A DNA stretch of 64,000 nt from Climacium dendroides (GCA_950106755.1 OX467082.1:36084001-36148000), one strand, 5' to 3'; numbered from the stretch's first letter, positions 1 through 12,740 are shown. Numbers and translations: made by a program. Notes: a model not told the origin generated them from the letters alone.

Positions 1-758
1 ATAACCTCCCTTGGAACGAACATAACTATTAGTTGGATAAATCCAAATAAGTCCCAACGCAATCTACAATACGTCCACTTCAGTTTCATCAATAGTGTCA
101 AGCTTGGAAATATCCATTCCTTCACTATTTTGCGTCAAATTAAACTCATGTTCAAAAGGTGCATTTTCAATCCCATCATCTTCATACGACAAGGTCCGAA
201 CAATGCTACTAATTTCACCACCATTGGATTTCTGTAAGCGCCTAAACATCTTCGATCTTTCTAGCTGTTTCTTGCTAGAGAAGCGAAGTCCTGCCTTACA
301 TCTCGTTCTATGAGAACCCTTCGGCATCTCTCCAACCAAAAACTCCAAGAAAGCGAACTAGACTTTCTCATTAGCAATACCGCAATCTCTCCGATATATA
401 ACACTCTTCAAGTCTAATGAATGTATTCTCATCTAATTCATTATAACTTCTCCAAATAAAACATCTATTAACCAGGATATAAATGGTCAATAAGATCATC
501 CATTCTTCGCTCAACTGCTTCATAATCACTCTCACATTTGAATATGCCACCACTACATTGGAAGAGGCCTCCATTTGGAGCCTTCTAATCACCCTTCAAT
601 GTGAAAGTGGCGCTATGTACAATTCATTATTCCAAAGATCGGGTATTGATAACTAAATTTAAAAAATTCAATTGTTGGCCGTGCATTAAATTTTTAAATA
701 TGGAGCCCTAAATCTTTTTAAGCTAAGTGGGGTACTTGAAACAAACTACAACCCTACT
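1..758. other. AT-rich DNA with two short unrecognised minus-strand ORFs
   Basis: Two minus-strand reading frames (64-348, 94 codons; 371-592, 73 codons) lie close together and could be pieces of one decayed gene. The first is rich in Lys, Arg and Glu in its first half and acidic at its end. I recognise no domain in either, and no splice sites clearly join them. Chance ORFs or transposon debris are equally possible. Confidence 0.25.
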
Positions 759-1630
759 TTGTGGCACATTGCTAGATGCAAAAAGGAAGGAAAGACTTGT
801 CATGGAGTTCAAGTTGGGATGAAGAAGAAATGTGGGGCTAAGATAAACAAGTCAAGTAAGAGTGGAACAACAGCACCTACCTACAACGGCCGCATGACAG
901 AATATGGAACCAAGGCCATCATCAACTTTGATTTTTGGTTTTGTGCAGATGACCTTATGCATTGTGCAGGAGGCTCTAAAATCAAGTGGGTTCATGATTG
1001 GCCTCCTTTGCCAAATGTATGGCCTATTGCATGTGGAACACATCTCACCAAATCAGAGATCCTTTCTTTGGAGGAAACAAGATTTCAATTGCAAATTGAG
1101 GAACTAGACGAAGCAATGCTCTTATGCTCCATCTCTTTAATGAAGAGAGTATAGATGGAGGTGTATCTTTCCTTCACTCAAAACAGCCAGATAGCAATTT
1201 TCAACCATCTGATGGTGATATGCACCCGATAAAGTGATTGGGTAGGACCATACAACGTAATCCTAATGCACCGACAATTGACCACTGCAACAAATGGGAG
1301 ACAGCACAAAACCTAAAAGTTGTCATTCAATCCGTAGTCGTTATTCCATATCTTGGCTATGATAGAGTGATAACTCTACTGTCCAGCATCTTTCCCAACC
1401 AGAAGGTCTATCGAGTCACAATTTCAGACTTTCTTGCTTGTACCTGCGAAGACTTCATCACCATGAGTACAACTGCACTTAGTAGTAGGAAATCTTAGGT
1501 GAACTGCAAGCATTTGTATTATGTCTTTAGGTTCATTTGCAAGGCAAATTCTAAGGACAATAAGTACATACATGTACCAAGTTTGAGCTCTGATGAGGTG
1601 AAGCTACTTCTTGTAGGTAGCAATCTATAA
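759..1630 (+). pseudogene. Decayed SWIM zinc-finger protein (MULE transposase/FAR1-like fragment)
   Basis: Coding-like sequence runs from 759 to 1154, shifts frame near 1140-1154, meets a TGA near 1232, and continues to 1498, where an in-frame TAG interrupts it. It then stays open to a TAA at 1628-1630. The last part reads CTCEDF, about 16 residues, the stop, then VNCKHLYYVF. That is the C-x-C-x(n)-C-x-H pattern of a SWIM zinc finger, which sits at the end of MULE transposases and FAR1/FHY3-type proteins. The upstream part has repeated Cys/His/Trp residues but no DDE core I can point to. The frameshift and two stops argue against a working gene. It is most simply a remnant of a Mutator-like element or a domesticated relative. 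Confidence 0.55.
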
Positions 1631-2814
1631 GATGTATATTCATCTTGTAGTACTAGGTTGAAAAACTACTTTTGTTTAGAAGTGAATATAGAATGGCCTA
1701 TTGAAGTAGTTGACACGTATGCTAAATCCTAATTAGTTTAAGGTAGAAATAGTTTGTAGCAGCTTACAAACAACTGAAATGATTTGTAAAACCATAAACA
1801 TAACAAAAATACTTTAAAAAAAGCTAAATTTAGCCAAAAAAACATTGTAGGAAGAAATGTTACAATTCTACAAATGAATCTTGAAAATGCTACTACATTC
1901 TAAGGAGAACTTATTATAATGAAACAACATTATACAATTGATTGTTACATATCTCTAAATGAACCTTCTAAGAGTTTCTTAAAGTAGCCTCACCCATAAC
2001 TGTTACTTTACCTATAACCATCACTTCCTTAAATCTTGGATAATCTTGGGGAGTAGGAAGATGTAATTGCAGGAATGTACCTCATCTAAAAATTTGACGT
2101 AAGTGGTGGTTTTAAGTCAATGTACAATCGGCTCTTTTAAAAATTCAAAACTTATTCTCACAATGTCCAAAAAATAAATTTAAAAATGCATTGAAATTCT
2201 TTTTCTCTTCTAAGTACAATTCAATAATTTTTTGGATGTCTATTAATCAACAATATATCCCAAACCCCTTATTTTGACAATTATGGGTGCTTCTACCTTA
2301 GTTACAAAAAACACAACCAACCTCAAATTAGTTAACAAAGTTTTAAGATCAACAATGCAAACTTCAAAAAAATTGTAAATTATTATTTTTACAAGGAAAA
2401 AAGTTCATTTTTTTAAGACATATTACAAATATGTAAAGAAAAATTTGGGAGGATGGATGATGAATGGATGACATGAATGAAGCTCATTCATTCATCAAAT
2501 CTATGGTTGAAAAATCATCTACTTGTGGGAAATGCTAGTCTTCATTCATGCCCATTCATGCAACATTTGAATGTAAAATTCATTATTTTCAATAAAAAAA
2601 ATTGCAATTTCTTGGATTTATTTTTTTATTTTTTATTTCTGACATTTCTATATTTAGATCTGACAACCCTATTTATTACTCTGACATGTCTATTTTTAGT
2701 AAAATTCCTCACAATGAGCTCTCAAATCTAATTGCTCGTTGCTCAACACTCAACGCTCGTTGCTCCCCACTCACACTCTAGCACCGTTGTCCTCTATGAC
2801 CTCTGGTTTCCTTA
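1631..2814. other. AT-rich intergenic DNA, nothing recognised
   Basis: The sequence is low in GC with many A/T runs and no reading frame, repeat or structural RNA that I can support. It ends at the TTA that flanks the CACTA-type element starting at 2815. Confidence 0.5.
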
Positions 2815-5800
2815 CACTAGAAGAAAAATGTGCTGGGAAAAACGCCTTCAGAACGCGAAAAACACATTTGTGTAAATGATTTTGGCAAATAGGAAAGTAT
2901 CATATGGATTTTGTTGAAAACTGCGTTCCTAACAAGCCAAAATTCCAATGTTGTGCCCCTTTTTTGCTTTCATGTGAATGTTTACATTGTTCAGAGCAAC
3001 GCAATTTGTCCATGCTGTCATTGTCCTCGTGTAATTTCTTTTAGTGTTTCAAAGAGGTTGGATATAATAAAGTAGCCTACGTGGAACAATTTCCACTTGA
3101 TGGCAAACATCTATTGTACTATATTCTTGTACACATGGACTCCTATGATCCTGCTTGCTACATGTCAAAATGGGATTCTGTCCTAATGCATCGGGCAACA
3201 TTAATGACTATATTTCAAACAATGTAGTTATGCTCTTACAAACGCTACCATATTCCTGAAAACACAGTTTTTTATTTTTGAAAACATAATTCTGCATTAA
3301 TAAAACGTTATTATTAATTGTCCAAAAAAATTTCACGTTCTCCAACGTGACGTTCAACAGCACCTATAATTTTAAATAATTCAATTTAATGCAAACATGT
3401 TATGATTAACATGACAATTTTGATTGTCTCCCATTTAATCTTTCTCACTAACAAGAAAACATTGATATACATGAGACAATGTTTACAGAAATTATCATAA
3501 AGTACTGTTTCATTTCATGGCAGTATGTTTGCTTTAACATAATGATTGGCACTTCCCTGTTAGTGGGAACATGATCCCCAACACCTATAACCCTAAAAAT
3601 TTCTTGTAACCCTATATATTTAGCATGCATTGCATGCCATTGCAAGCACTGCTTGATCTTGTCATTCTATCTTTTAAAGCACAAGGGGCTCTATCTTTCC
3701 AACTAGGATCCTATACTATGCACCTCCTACACATGAATTGGAACATGACAACATCATTACATGTGTATGCAAGATTATACTGCTACAACTTCACCCTCAA
3801 TAAAAGATTCCATTTAGATGCATTTCAGAATTCAGTAATCCATCTATATTTCCATTCTTGTTTTTTCATAGTCATCAATGGACCCTTCATCAGTAGCATT
3901 GCCTTCTTTCCTACAATGCATACAAGGTCTATAGGAATTCACATATTAAGTACTTAAGTTGCATAGCCGTATGCATGTAATAATCATTGTTTCCATCTAC
4001 ATCAATAAGTAGTATGTCATTACAATTTGCCTATTTCTCCTACCCTTCACCTAGTTTTACAAAAAAATATGAGCCTTCTTCACTATAATGCAATGGTGGT
4101 CTTTGGCAAAACAATGAAAGACCTTAAGGGTTTCACATATACATATTGTTATTCACTAACATTCCGTGATATTAGTATGTACACTACATGCCTACATGCC
4201 ATATCATTAGAATTCTCATACTCCTCTTTATACATATCAATTACTTTCCTACTTTCACCAAAACAATTAAACAAGTTCTTTGCATTGTACAACCTACCTC
4301 TTCTACCTACAACACACTAGTCATAAATTCATTACAAAAAATATTCAAAGGTTCACTCTTCTCCCCTTGCATGTCATACTTGCACTACCCTTAATATATA
4401 CTCCAAATAAGTCTTACAAAAGTATAACATTAGGAACTTCTTCTAATTATTTTTTATACAACTTTGTCTATGAAATTCGGACTACAAACTCAACAAACCT
4501 CCATATATTCTTTACGGGACACAAGTAGTCATACATAACTGATTTCTATAACCACATCTCCATTCACAGTTTTTCTATTTTCTAGCATCTAATTAGCTTT
4601 TTTCTTCCAAAGAAGATAATTGATGGATGTCAACATCATTCTATTAAGTTCAGTCCTCGTCGACACGGACATAGAAGGTACCCATTTAGTACAACATTTA
4701 CAACATCTACAGTGGGTACCCTAAAAATAAAACGGTCATTGCAAATGTAATTGTGTTGGGTCTAAACACAATTAGGTTACATACCTTCATCATCATCAGC
4801 TATTCATCCATAGAAACTTCACAATCACTAAGTTCCATTAATGTCCTCGTACAGCAACTTCGTCGAAATTCACCAATCATGAACAAATCATTGACAAATA
4901 CTTCCTAATTCCTCAATAAGTTCCCAACCTCTCCAAATTTCAGAATTCCATGTACATTTCTTGTACATAAATTACAAAACCTCACCAAAACTTCATGAAT
5001 TTCATCATGCAGTGCTTAAAAGGTCTACAACATGTGAACTTTGTAGCAACCCTAGCATGTGGAAAGGGGATTATCAAACACATCCACAAAATTTCTCCTA
5101 AACTCAATCTATGCATTTCTTTAATTAGACAATTGCTATATCTATTGCCTTTCTAACATAGCACTTCTTCATTTCATTGCTCTCCCTCAAATGTAAGGCC
5201 TGCAAAAACAAAACAAATAAGATGATATACATAATGTTACAACGTGTAAAGAAGAAATGCTACTTTTTCATTTTGTGACTTCCCATGTTGTACTGCTATA
5301 CTCTGAAAACAATATATTCATCAACACATCATAAATTCCATAGAAACCTAACAAAACATAAGAATTTAAAAAATCTAATAAACACTATTTCTTCATGTAC
5401 TAGTCTCCCATGTTCCTACTTCTGTAGCTTGCATAGAAGCATTGTCACATTCTGCACTTCAAACACAAAAGTCACAACGACAATTAATAACAACACAATA
5501 AACCATCATACACAAATTATACACATGTGAAAAAAATCATTAAAAATGCATTTTTACATTTCCTTCAAAAGCGTTTTCCCCCACTTTATCGAATACAACT
5601 ATTGCTTGTGAACTTTATTAAGCATGCATTCTTGAAAAAAAATAGGAAACTCAACATAACAAATGCATGGAATTCTTAGCATGACCACCTAATTACATGT
5701 GAAAAACAATTGCATTGAAAGCAAAAATAATTTAATCACTCCCAATTCACCAAATGCAATGCACACATTGCATCACATTCACTTCCAAGTTTAGGACTTT

Positions 5801-8640
5801 CATAACAACCTCATCAAATTTTTTTGGCCAGGACTTGCAATCACTTAAGGGAATGTCATGGAAACTTGTACTTGTTTACGCTTCAATGAAGTGTGAGCCT
5901 TCTTCCTACCAATACTTGCATTATTAAAACCACATTACAATGAACTATGCCTTATTGTACTTCTTATCATTCCACACTTAACTTACTACATTTCTTAACA
6001 TTTTAAACTTACACTACAAAAAAAACAGTGAATAAATGACTCATCCATAGAGTCATTGTGGACAACAATAGTTGTTTTGTAGTCATTTTGCAGTCATTTT
6101 GCAGTCATTGCTGTCCACAATGACTCTATGGACGAGTCATTTATTCACTGTTTTTATTGTAGTGTTACCTTATTGTATTTCTTGTTATTGCAAACTAAAC
6201 TTCATGTAAATCTTTAGTGCTTTGCCTGTTTCACTTCTAGCATGACTTCAAACTCCTTTGAAGGCTCTTCAAAAAATTCAAATTGCTAACTCATATGATT
6301 AGCTCTATTCAATGCATGCCACATAAAGCTCATCTTCAAAGAAGGTAACTTCTTCTCCTCATGCACACAAAGCTCATCATTATCAACCAAAATTTAGCTA
6401 TTTTTTCTAGTACTGGCCACACATACTTTGTACATTGATCTACTTCTGCATCCATCATTAACCTCAACTTCCTGAACACATCCAAAGGAAGTTAGTCTTA
6501 AGCTACATAACATCCTTTCTTACACAAGAAAGACCCCTACCACCTCATTGAAGTGTCTTCACAGTAAGAATTGATTGTACCTTTCTATGAACTAACTTAT
6601 ACCATCCCACATATACTAAACATAAGACTTGATCTTTTGAATTATTATTTAATTATTGCATTGGGAGACAATAGTTTGCAATACATATAATATGAAGTAA
6701 CGCACCTATGCCCACTTTCACTTCTTCAAAAATTTGTATTTCATTTTGTTTTCTCTCTGCAACAATTACGTCATTCACCATAGTTCAAGTCATCATAGAA
6801 GCTGAGAATATAAAAGGGCAAGTGCCGACTTTGCTTCTCTGACTACTACTACATCTTCTACAAATGTCCAGCTTTTTCTATAGCATCATACACCCTGAAC
6901 ATTTCAACCTTGTACGTGACAGCTACAGGGACTGAACTAAAAGTGCTAAGATTAATTCCCCTCCTAACTTCATACGTAAAATTCATCACCACACACAAAA
7001 ATAGAAAAGACCAACCAACCTTTTGGCCAAATTACTAACTAATCTTCTAATTCATCCAAATACCACCACATCACAACACCCTAAGAACATGATAACTACC
7101 ACTAAGCCTTTCACAAAACATTATTAATCATTAGCCATATTTTCTATTATTTACAATACTTTGGAGCTTAAGCCCTTGTTGCATACTGTGGTTGTGTTCT
7201 TCTTGTGTTTTCAAGTTATGTATCTATTGAAATCTGTTCCCAACCGTGTAACAGACGATCTGGGGGCTATGCTATCCAAGTACTTTCATTTCTTCCAACC
7301 TTAACGGGCCAATTGACCTAAATTGGACCTCATGCTGTCATACAATAGTATAGAATTTAAATCCATGCCCTGCAAAGGAACATGAATTTGAATCCTACAC
7401 TACTGTATGACGTTGTAAACATGTCTTTGTTAAATACCTGATTCCAATGCTTCAAAATTAGATTGTGTTTCTTTTGCCATGTCCAAGCTTACCGACCTCT
7501 AAACATAAAGAACATGAAGCAAAATATAGACATCGTCACCATAGAACAAAGTAACGGATCCCTATGTTAAAGTAGCCAAACTCTTAGTTGGAAAAACAAA
7601 CTACGTGCCTGGAAACCCTAGGGCTAGCAATTTGTGTCAAAGTTGTTGCACGAACAATAGCCCACTACGATAGAAATAAGGAATTGAATGTAAGGAACTA
7701 AAATGTCAAACCCCAGAGACTTAGATATGGAATGCTTACCTTGCGTGAGCATCAGAAGTTTCTGGAGAGCACAATTTTACAAACTAACTTGACGAAGTAC
7801 TATGAAGCAAACTGACCAAGATGATGCTATTGCAGAAACAACAAGATCAATTGTAGCCGGTTCATGGGCACCACCGCTTCCACATTTGAAATTGCAAACG
7901 TTCGATTGCAAGCCCACTCACTATGCAGGGCTCCTGAATACGGGATATGAAAGATGATAGACATAGCGCAAAGTTCGACCTAATTCAAGGTGACCCTACA
8001 CTCTTAATTTGAAACTCAACGTCCTACTTTAGCGAGAGGCATGGACTTTGCCCTACTTTAGCGAGAGGTACACATTGTCACATAACAGACTGTAATAAAT
8101 TTCAATGTATAGGTGAACACCACAGAGTCTTATACAACACAGGAAATTTATTTTGTGTTAACAAAAGAATGTAAAGGAAAACATTGTTGCGTTTCACAAA
8201 ACGCTTTCTACAACATAGGTAAACAACATTCAACATTAGAAACGGATTTGAGTTTCTAAAAAAAAAGATTTGATTAGCATTTGTCAAACATGGATTCCAA
8301 GCAGAACATAACAATGTCATCCATGGCAAATAATAAATAAATGAATTCCAAATGGAAATTGTTGTGCATATACTATAAATGCTGACGAAATGTACTGCCA
8401 AGAGGATGTCATTGTCCATGATGGCAGAGCTTGCTAGAATTCTGTATTTCATTTATGTTCCACTAAACAAGTCTAATAGCAATATGAAGACACAATAGTG
8501 GCTAGTTCAACAGTTATGTTTGTTGTAACATGCTTGTAAATGTGATTGCTATTGTCAACTATAATAGATATGGAAATGTAGTCACCGAACAGGAAAACAT
8601 CAAGGGTGAACATGAACTTCAACAAGATTTTCTTCTAGTG
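2815..8640. mobile_element. CACTA (En/Spm-type) DNA transposon, non-autonomous or decayed, 5.8 kb
   Basis: The left end begins CACTAGAAGAAAA (2815-2827) and the right end finishes with its exact reverse complement TTTTCTTCTAGTG (8628-8640). Both ends are flanked by TTA (2812-2814 and 8641-8643), the 3-bp target-site duplication expected of CACTA elements. CACTACAAGAAAA is a common plant CACTA terminus, and this differs by one base. No TNPD- or TNPA-like transposase was recognised inside. The reading frames present are short and compositionally random, so the element is probably a non-autonomous derivative or one whose genes have decayed. A smaller CACTA MITE is nested at 6012-6164. Confidence 0.65.
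6012..6164. mobile_element. CACTA-family MITE, nearly perfect inverted repeat
   Basis: The element starts CACTACAAAAAAAACAGTG and ends with the near-complement CACTG...TTGTAGTG. The arms match for about 50 bases with very few differences, around a core containing GTAGTCATTTTGCAGTCATTT. TTA flanks both sides (6009-6011 and 6165-6167), a CACTA-like 3-bp target-site duplication. It sits inside the larger element at 2815-8640, so it inserted later. Confidence 0.85.
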
Positions 8641-9104
8641 TTAGCGTCATTAAGAAGGACCTAATTAAAGTTATCTAATTTGGAGTTTTCCTAAAAGTCA
8701 CCGAATTTAACTTCCCAACCTGGATGTATTGCTACTTCGTTGCTCCTATATCTTTTATCTTTGAGGTAACAAGGTAGTTCAAGGATGAAAGTTGGATCTT
8801 AGCTAGGCCACTATCAGTAAATGCATGTTTTATAACTACTAAATATAATTGCTATGAATCAAAAATCTCAAAATATGACTCATGTCAAAATCATTGTACA
8901 TGATTTGGAACATAATTGGGTCTAGTCATTACTGACGAGTTGTGTTAAACATCAACCATATTAACAGTCATATATATTTGGGAGTATAATTAGCCATAAT
9001 TAGCCATATTTTGCCTAGGAAGAAAGAAAAAAGCCTACGTGACATATGATTCTATTTAGTCATATTTTTGGTTGACGTAGTTTATGATTGCAGTGAGCTA
9101 TATA

Positions 9105-9500
9105 TATGTTTGATTGACTTGAAATATGACTGTGGTGAATTATATTTTGGTTAACATGGAATATGATTACAATTAATCATATTTTGGGCTAATATAAAAT
9201 ATGACTGTAATAAGTCATATTTTGGGCTAATATGAAATATGATTGTAGTAAGTCATATTTTGGGCTAATATGAAATATGACTGTAGTAAGTTATATTTTG
9301 ACTAACATGGTATATGATTTTATACAATCATATTTTTGTTGATTTAGAATATGACACTTGTGAATCATATTTTCTACTAATGTGGAAAATGACTCTCTCG
9401 AGTCATATTTTGAATGATGTGAAATATAACTCTCGTGAGTCATTTTTTTTACTGATATAAAATATGACTTTTGTGAGTCATATTTATTGTTAATGTGGTA
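9105..9500. repeat. Tandem array, ~41-bp unit with AATATGACT...AGTCATATT
   Basis: About nine or ten diverged copies of a roughly 41-bp unit lie head to tail. Each contains AATATGACT, a few variable bases, AGTCATATT and a TTGGGCTAATATG-like spacer, so every unit is itself an imperfect inverted repeat. The most similar copies are at 9180-9300. The same core makes up the array at 62.7-63.35 kb. Confidence 0.85.
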
Positions 9501-10039
9501 GTTCAAGTGGATGTGATTGGTAATTTATAATTGATTGCAATCATGTTTTTAAAAGTGCAAAATCACCTTTTGGCGTACATAACTATGAACATTATATAAC
9601 TAGCTAATTATATCTTTGTTAATATATATTATAAAATATAACTTAAGCAAATGATTCTTTCAATGATTAAAAGTCACATATATGAAGTTTGTAATTTGAG
9701 TAATTAAGATTCAAAATAGCTTCAATTATAAATTACAATCATATTTTTCATGCATTTTAAATGGATATTATACATTGCAATTATACATTAAGAAAAATGA
9801 ATAGTTGGATAACTATATGTGATAAGCTTTATGTGGTTAAAAACAAATACACATGATTTGAGAGATATACAAGAGACAATCATGTAAGAAAAAATGTGAC
9901 TTTCTTCAATGACATTTATTAGTCACCAATACAAAACATATATCACAATGAATCATTTAAACAAGTCAATAGGGTTTATTTTCCGTACAATAATGTAAAG
10001 ATGAATCTTTTGGGTTGTAAGTAGCCTTCAATAACTTTG

Positions 10040-10520
10040 TTCTAACTTTCCATGTTTGCATATACAATTAAAAAAATGAGAGGTTAATTTTTAATAAATG
10101 AATAACAAAGCTCAACCTTCAAAAACTTACAACAACACAAAATATATAGCACAAGTTTAAAGTAAGAAGAATAACAATGATAATGAAGGAAAAAAGAAGG
10201 AAAAAGTGGTAAGTGTTAAGAGATAACAATAAACAAGAGATACAATGCAACAAGGAGCTAGAACTAAGAAACAACAAGAAACGATAGTTAAAATGCAACA
10301 AAAAATAAATAAAAAGTAAGAACTAAAAGGCAAGAAGAAGAAAGTATTTTGATACAACAAGAAGAAACAAGAAATACAAACTAGAGAGCAAGAAGAAGCA
10401 AGAGTTAAATTATGAACCAAAGACTAACAAAAAGCAACAATTAAAAAGCAAAATCAAGAAGCAACAAGAAGTAAAAGGTAAAAAAAACACAAGACAAGGA
10501 AAAAGAGCTAAAGAAAGTGC
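10040..10520. repeat. Purine-rich simple sequence (AAC/AAG/AAA mixture)
   Basis: The + strand is almost free of C/T runs and consists of interspersed AACAAG, GAAGAA and AAAGCAA motifs. Long open minus-strand frames here (Leu/Phe/Ser-rich) result from this composition and are not credible genes. Confidence 0.7.
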
Positions 10521-10525
10521 AAGCT

Positions 10526-10700
10526 AGGGTTTTCAAAATCTTAAAGAAGTGGCAATTAGAGTTTCAAAATCCTAAAAAAGTAGAGGCTAGGATTTCAAAA
10601 TCCTAAAAAAGTAGAGGCTAGGATTTCAACATCCTAAAAAAGTAGTGATTAGGTTTCAAAATCCAAAAAGTAGGTGTTTAGGATTTCAAAATTCTAGACA
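10526..10700. repeat. Minisatellite, ~31-33 bp unit
   Basis: About five copies of a unit containing GGATTTCAAAATCCTAAAAA and AGTAGAGGCTA follow one another, with decay at both edges. The GGATTTCAAAATCC core is itself palindromic. It lies inside the proposed CACTA-like element ending at 10967. Confidence 0.75.
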
Positions 10701-10951
10701 ATGGCTTAACCATATTTTTTTTAATTTCCCTTTTGAGGGTTGCCCCAAAAAATATAATTAGAAATATAATTGAATCAAAATGACTAAGCACTTTTTCAAT
10801 AATTTTCTTGTCCAAATTTACTTTAGGCTATCCAAAACAAAAAATGTAATTACTATAAACATATACTATACACCCATAAAGTACATAGTCAAAATATGAC
10901 TACAACTAGTAGCAAATCATCTTCAGTCATATTTTCACAATCATAAAATAT

Positions 10952-12740
10952 TCATTTTTTAGTAGTGGATACAATAACTTTGGTAGGGCCATCTTTCACC
11001 CTCGCAAATGTGGTAGCTACGCCCCTTTTGTGAATAGGATAGCATTTATCTTTCACAACTACTTGTGTTCCAAACACTCCACTGAAGTCAACATTATACA
11101 TTGTCGCTCTAGTAATGATGTGCTCAAATTTCCGCATGACCTTCCTAAGCAACATGTTCACCTCGCCAATACTAGGATTCAAATCAAGCACAAGACAGGG
11201 CACCTATATGTGAGTGATGAAGATGGAGTCGCTTGCAAATACCTTGATGCCTACAAAGTAAATAGAGCCTCTTCAATTGCTACAAGGGTTGTATCAATCA
11301 AGGTTGTTCCAACTATGCCTCTTGGTATGGCATAAACCACCATCTACTACAACATGTTTGCCTTCACAAATGACTCGAAGGCGCTCCGCACCATCGCAAT
11401 TGGATGCAAGTATCTCTTTACAATCAACACTGATTAACATCATGTCCCCAACTGTCGTACCGTCAACCACATCTTGCAATTCTCCAAGTGTCTCTTTCGA
11501 AACCAATCTTTTCAATGCATATCAATTGTCTTGCATTCTAAACACCATATTCATTAATATACCTCCCCTCAAACGTTGAGGAGACTGTTTCTCCACATGA
11601 ATTGTTGGCTATAACCAATTTGACTAGAATTATCCAATGTCATGGAAAAGTAGAACTATTGATTCCACCTCCCTACCTTTGTTTCCTTTATTTGCACCAT
11701 ATCCTTTCTCCCCTTGACGAATAGCTAGATGTTCTGCTGAATTTCCTTTGTCATCCCTATTGGCCTCCGTAGTCTTGGTCCTTTGCCTTCCTTGCCTTCA
11801 TTGACCTCCAAAATGTCATCATTGCTAATCTCTACGGAGTAGGAAAATCATTGCTCTCTCCTTCCTAACCTCCACTACTTGTTGTATCCCACCTGCCGCA
11901 TCTTTTGCCCTATTTTGAGCCTCCTTTTGATGAGCAATTTGTCTTCAATTTATTTCCAATAGAACTCCCATCTCTGAATCTAGTGATGTTTGTGATGAGA
12001 GTGACTGGTAGATTGGACATTATCAATTGAGTATGTGCATCTTGAACTTCTAGTGGTATTTCCGGCATGTCGATTGGGGACAACAAGTGATGATTGTCTA
12101 AGCAATTCAAGATTTGTTTCCTTTTACTCTCATTTACTTGAATTTCTACGAGACAAATATCAATGACACCTGCTTGCTATATATAAGATAGTGGGAATTT
12201 GCAAGGCAACTTGTTACTCAAATTCTCCGTTGTGTTGTATGCTCTCACTTCACGAAAGTACATATGATGCTACAATTGCTAGGATTGTAGTTAGTGGACA
12301 TAAAAATAAAATAAAATAAAAAATCTTTAACCCCACTACTTGATTTTATAACATGGAAGCAATCACATTTTGTGAAGGATTTTGATTTTGCCACCTTTGT
12401 TGCCAATTCCATCCAATTGTCACCATTGCCAAGACACCTAAATTGCTTCCACCAAAGTTTCACTCTTGCCCAGGAACAATCATTGTAAGAATTCAAAGCC
12501 CTTGTATAATAACTGCTTGCAATCCACCAATCTAAATCCTAAATTATTGTCTTCAATGAACACTTGAGTAGTCCTATATGGTTTCTAAATTCTCCTTGTT
12601 GCATGAGAAAAACGCATGTATAAAAGAATAAGTTTTTTTTTGTGGCAAAAACGGCTATGTCCCACAAAACGAACTTCCATCCTTCAACAATCTTTCTCCA
12701 AGTCACAAGGCAATAATCCAAGCTGCTCCATCCTTGTTGG
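10952..12740 (-). pseudogene. Decayed minus-strand ORFs of an unrecognised (probably transposon) protein
   Basis: On the minus strand, coding-like pieces occur at 12721-12539, 12496-12245, 12110-11910, 11515-11294 and 11203-10952. The first two join in one frame apart from a single stop, giving a Trp-rich stretch (for example ARVKLWWKQFRCLGNGDNWM). The last pieces read as ordinary mixed-composition protein (for example GDMMLISVDCKEILASNCDG). Stops and frame changes separate the pieces. I cannot assign a family. It could be a decayed transposon gene or a cellular gene with unresolved introns. Confidence 0.3.

Larger units (their letters stand above)
8834..10967. mobile_element. Probable second CACTA-like element, non-autonomous
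   Basis: The right end (to 10967) reads inward as CACTACTAAAAAATGAATA and reaches a copy of AAATATGACT after about 45 bases. A degenerate counterpart at 8834 reads AACTACTAAATATAATTG and also reaches AAATATGACT after about 45 bases. Flanking triplets are TAT on the left and GAT on the right, so the target-site duplication is imperfect. The interior holds AATATGACT-type repeats near both ends (9.1-9.5 kb and 10.88-10.94 kb), like CACTA subterminal repeats, and no coding sequence was recognised. The left boundary is the weak point. Confidence 0.4.

Noticed and set aside
10119..10420. Two overlapping minus-strand ORFs rich in Leu, Phe and Ser
   Set aside because: They are produced by the purine-rich simple sequence of the + strand.
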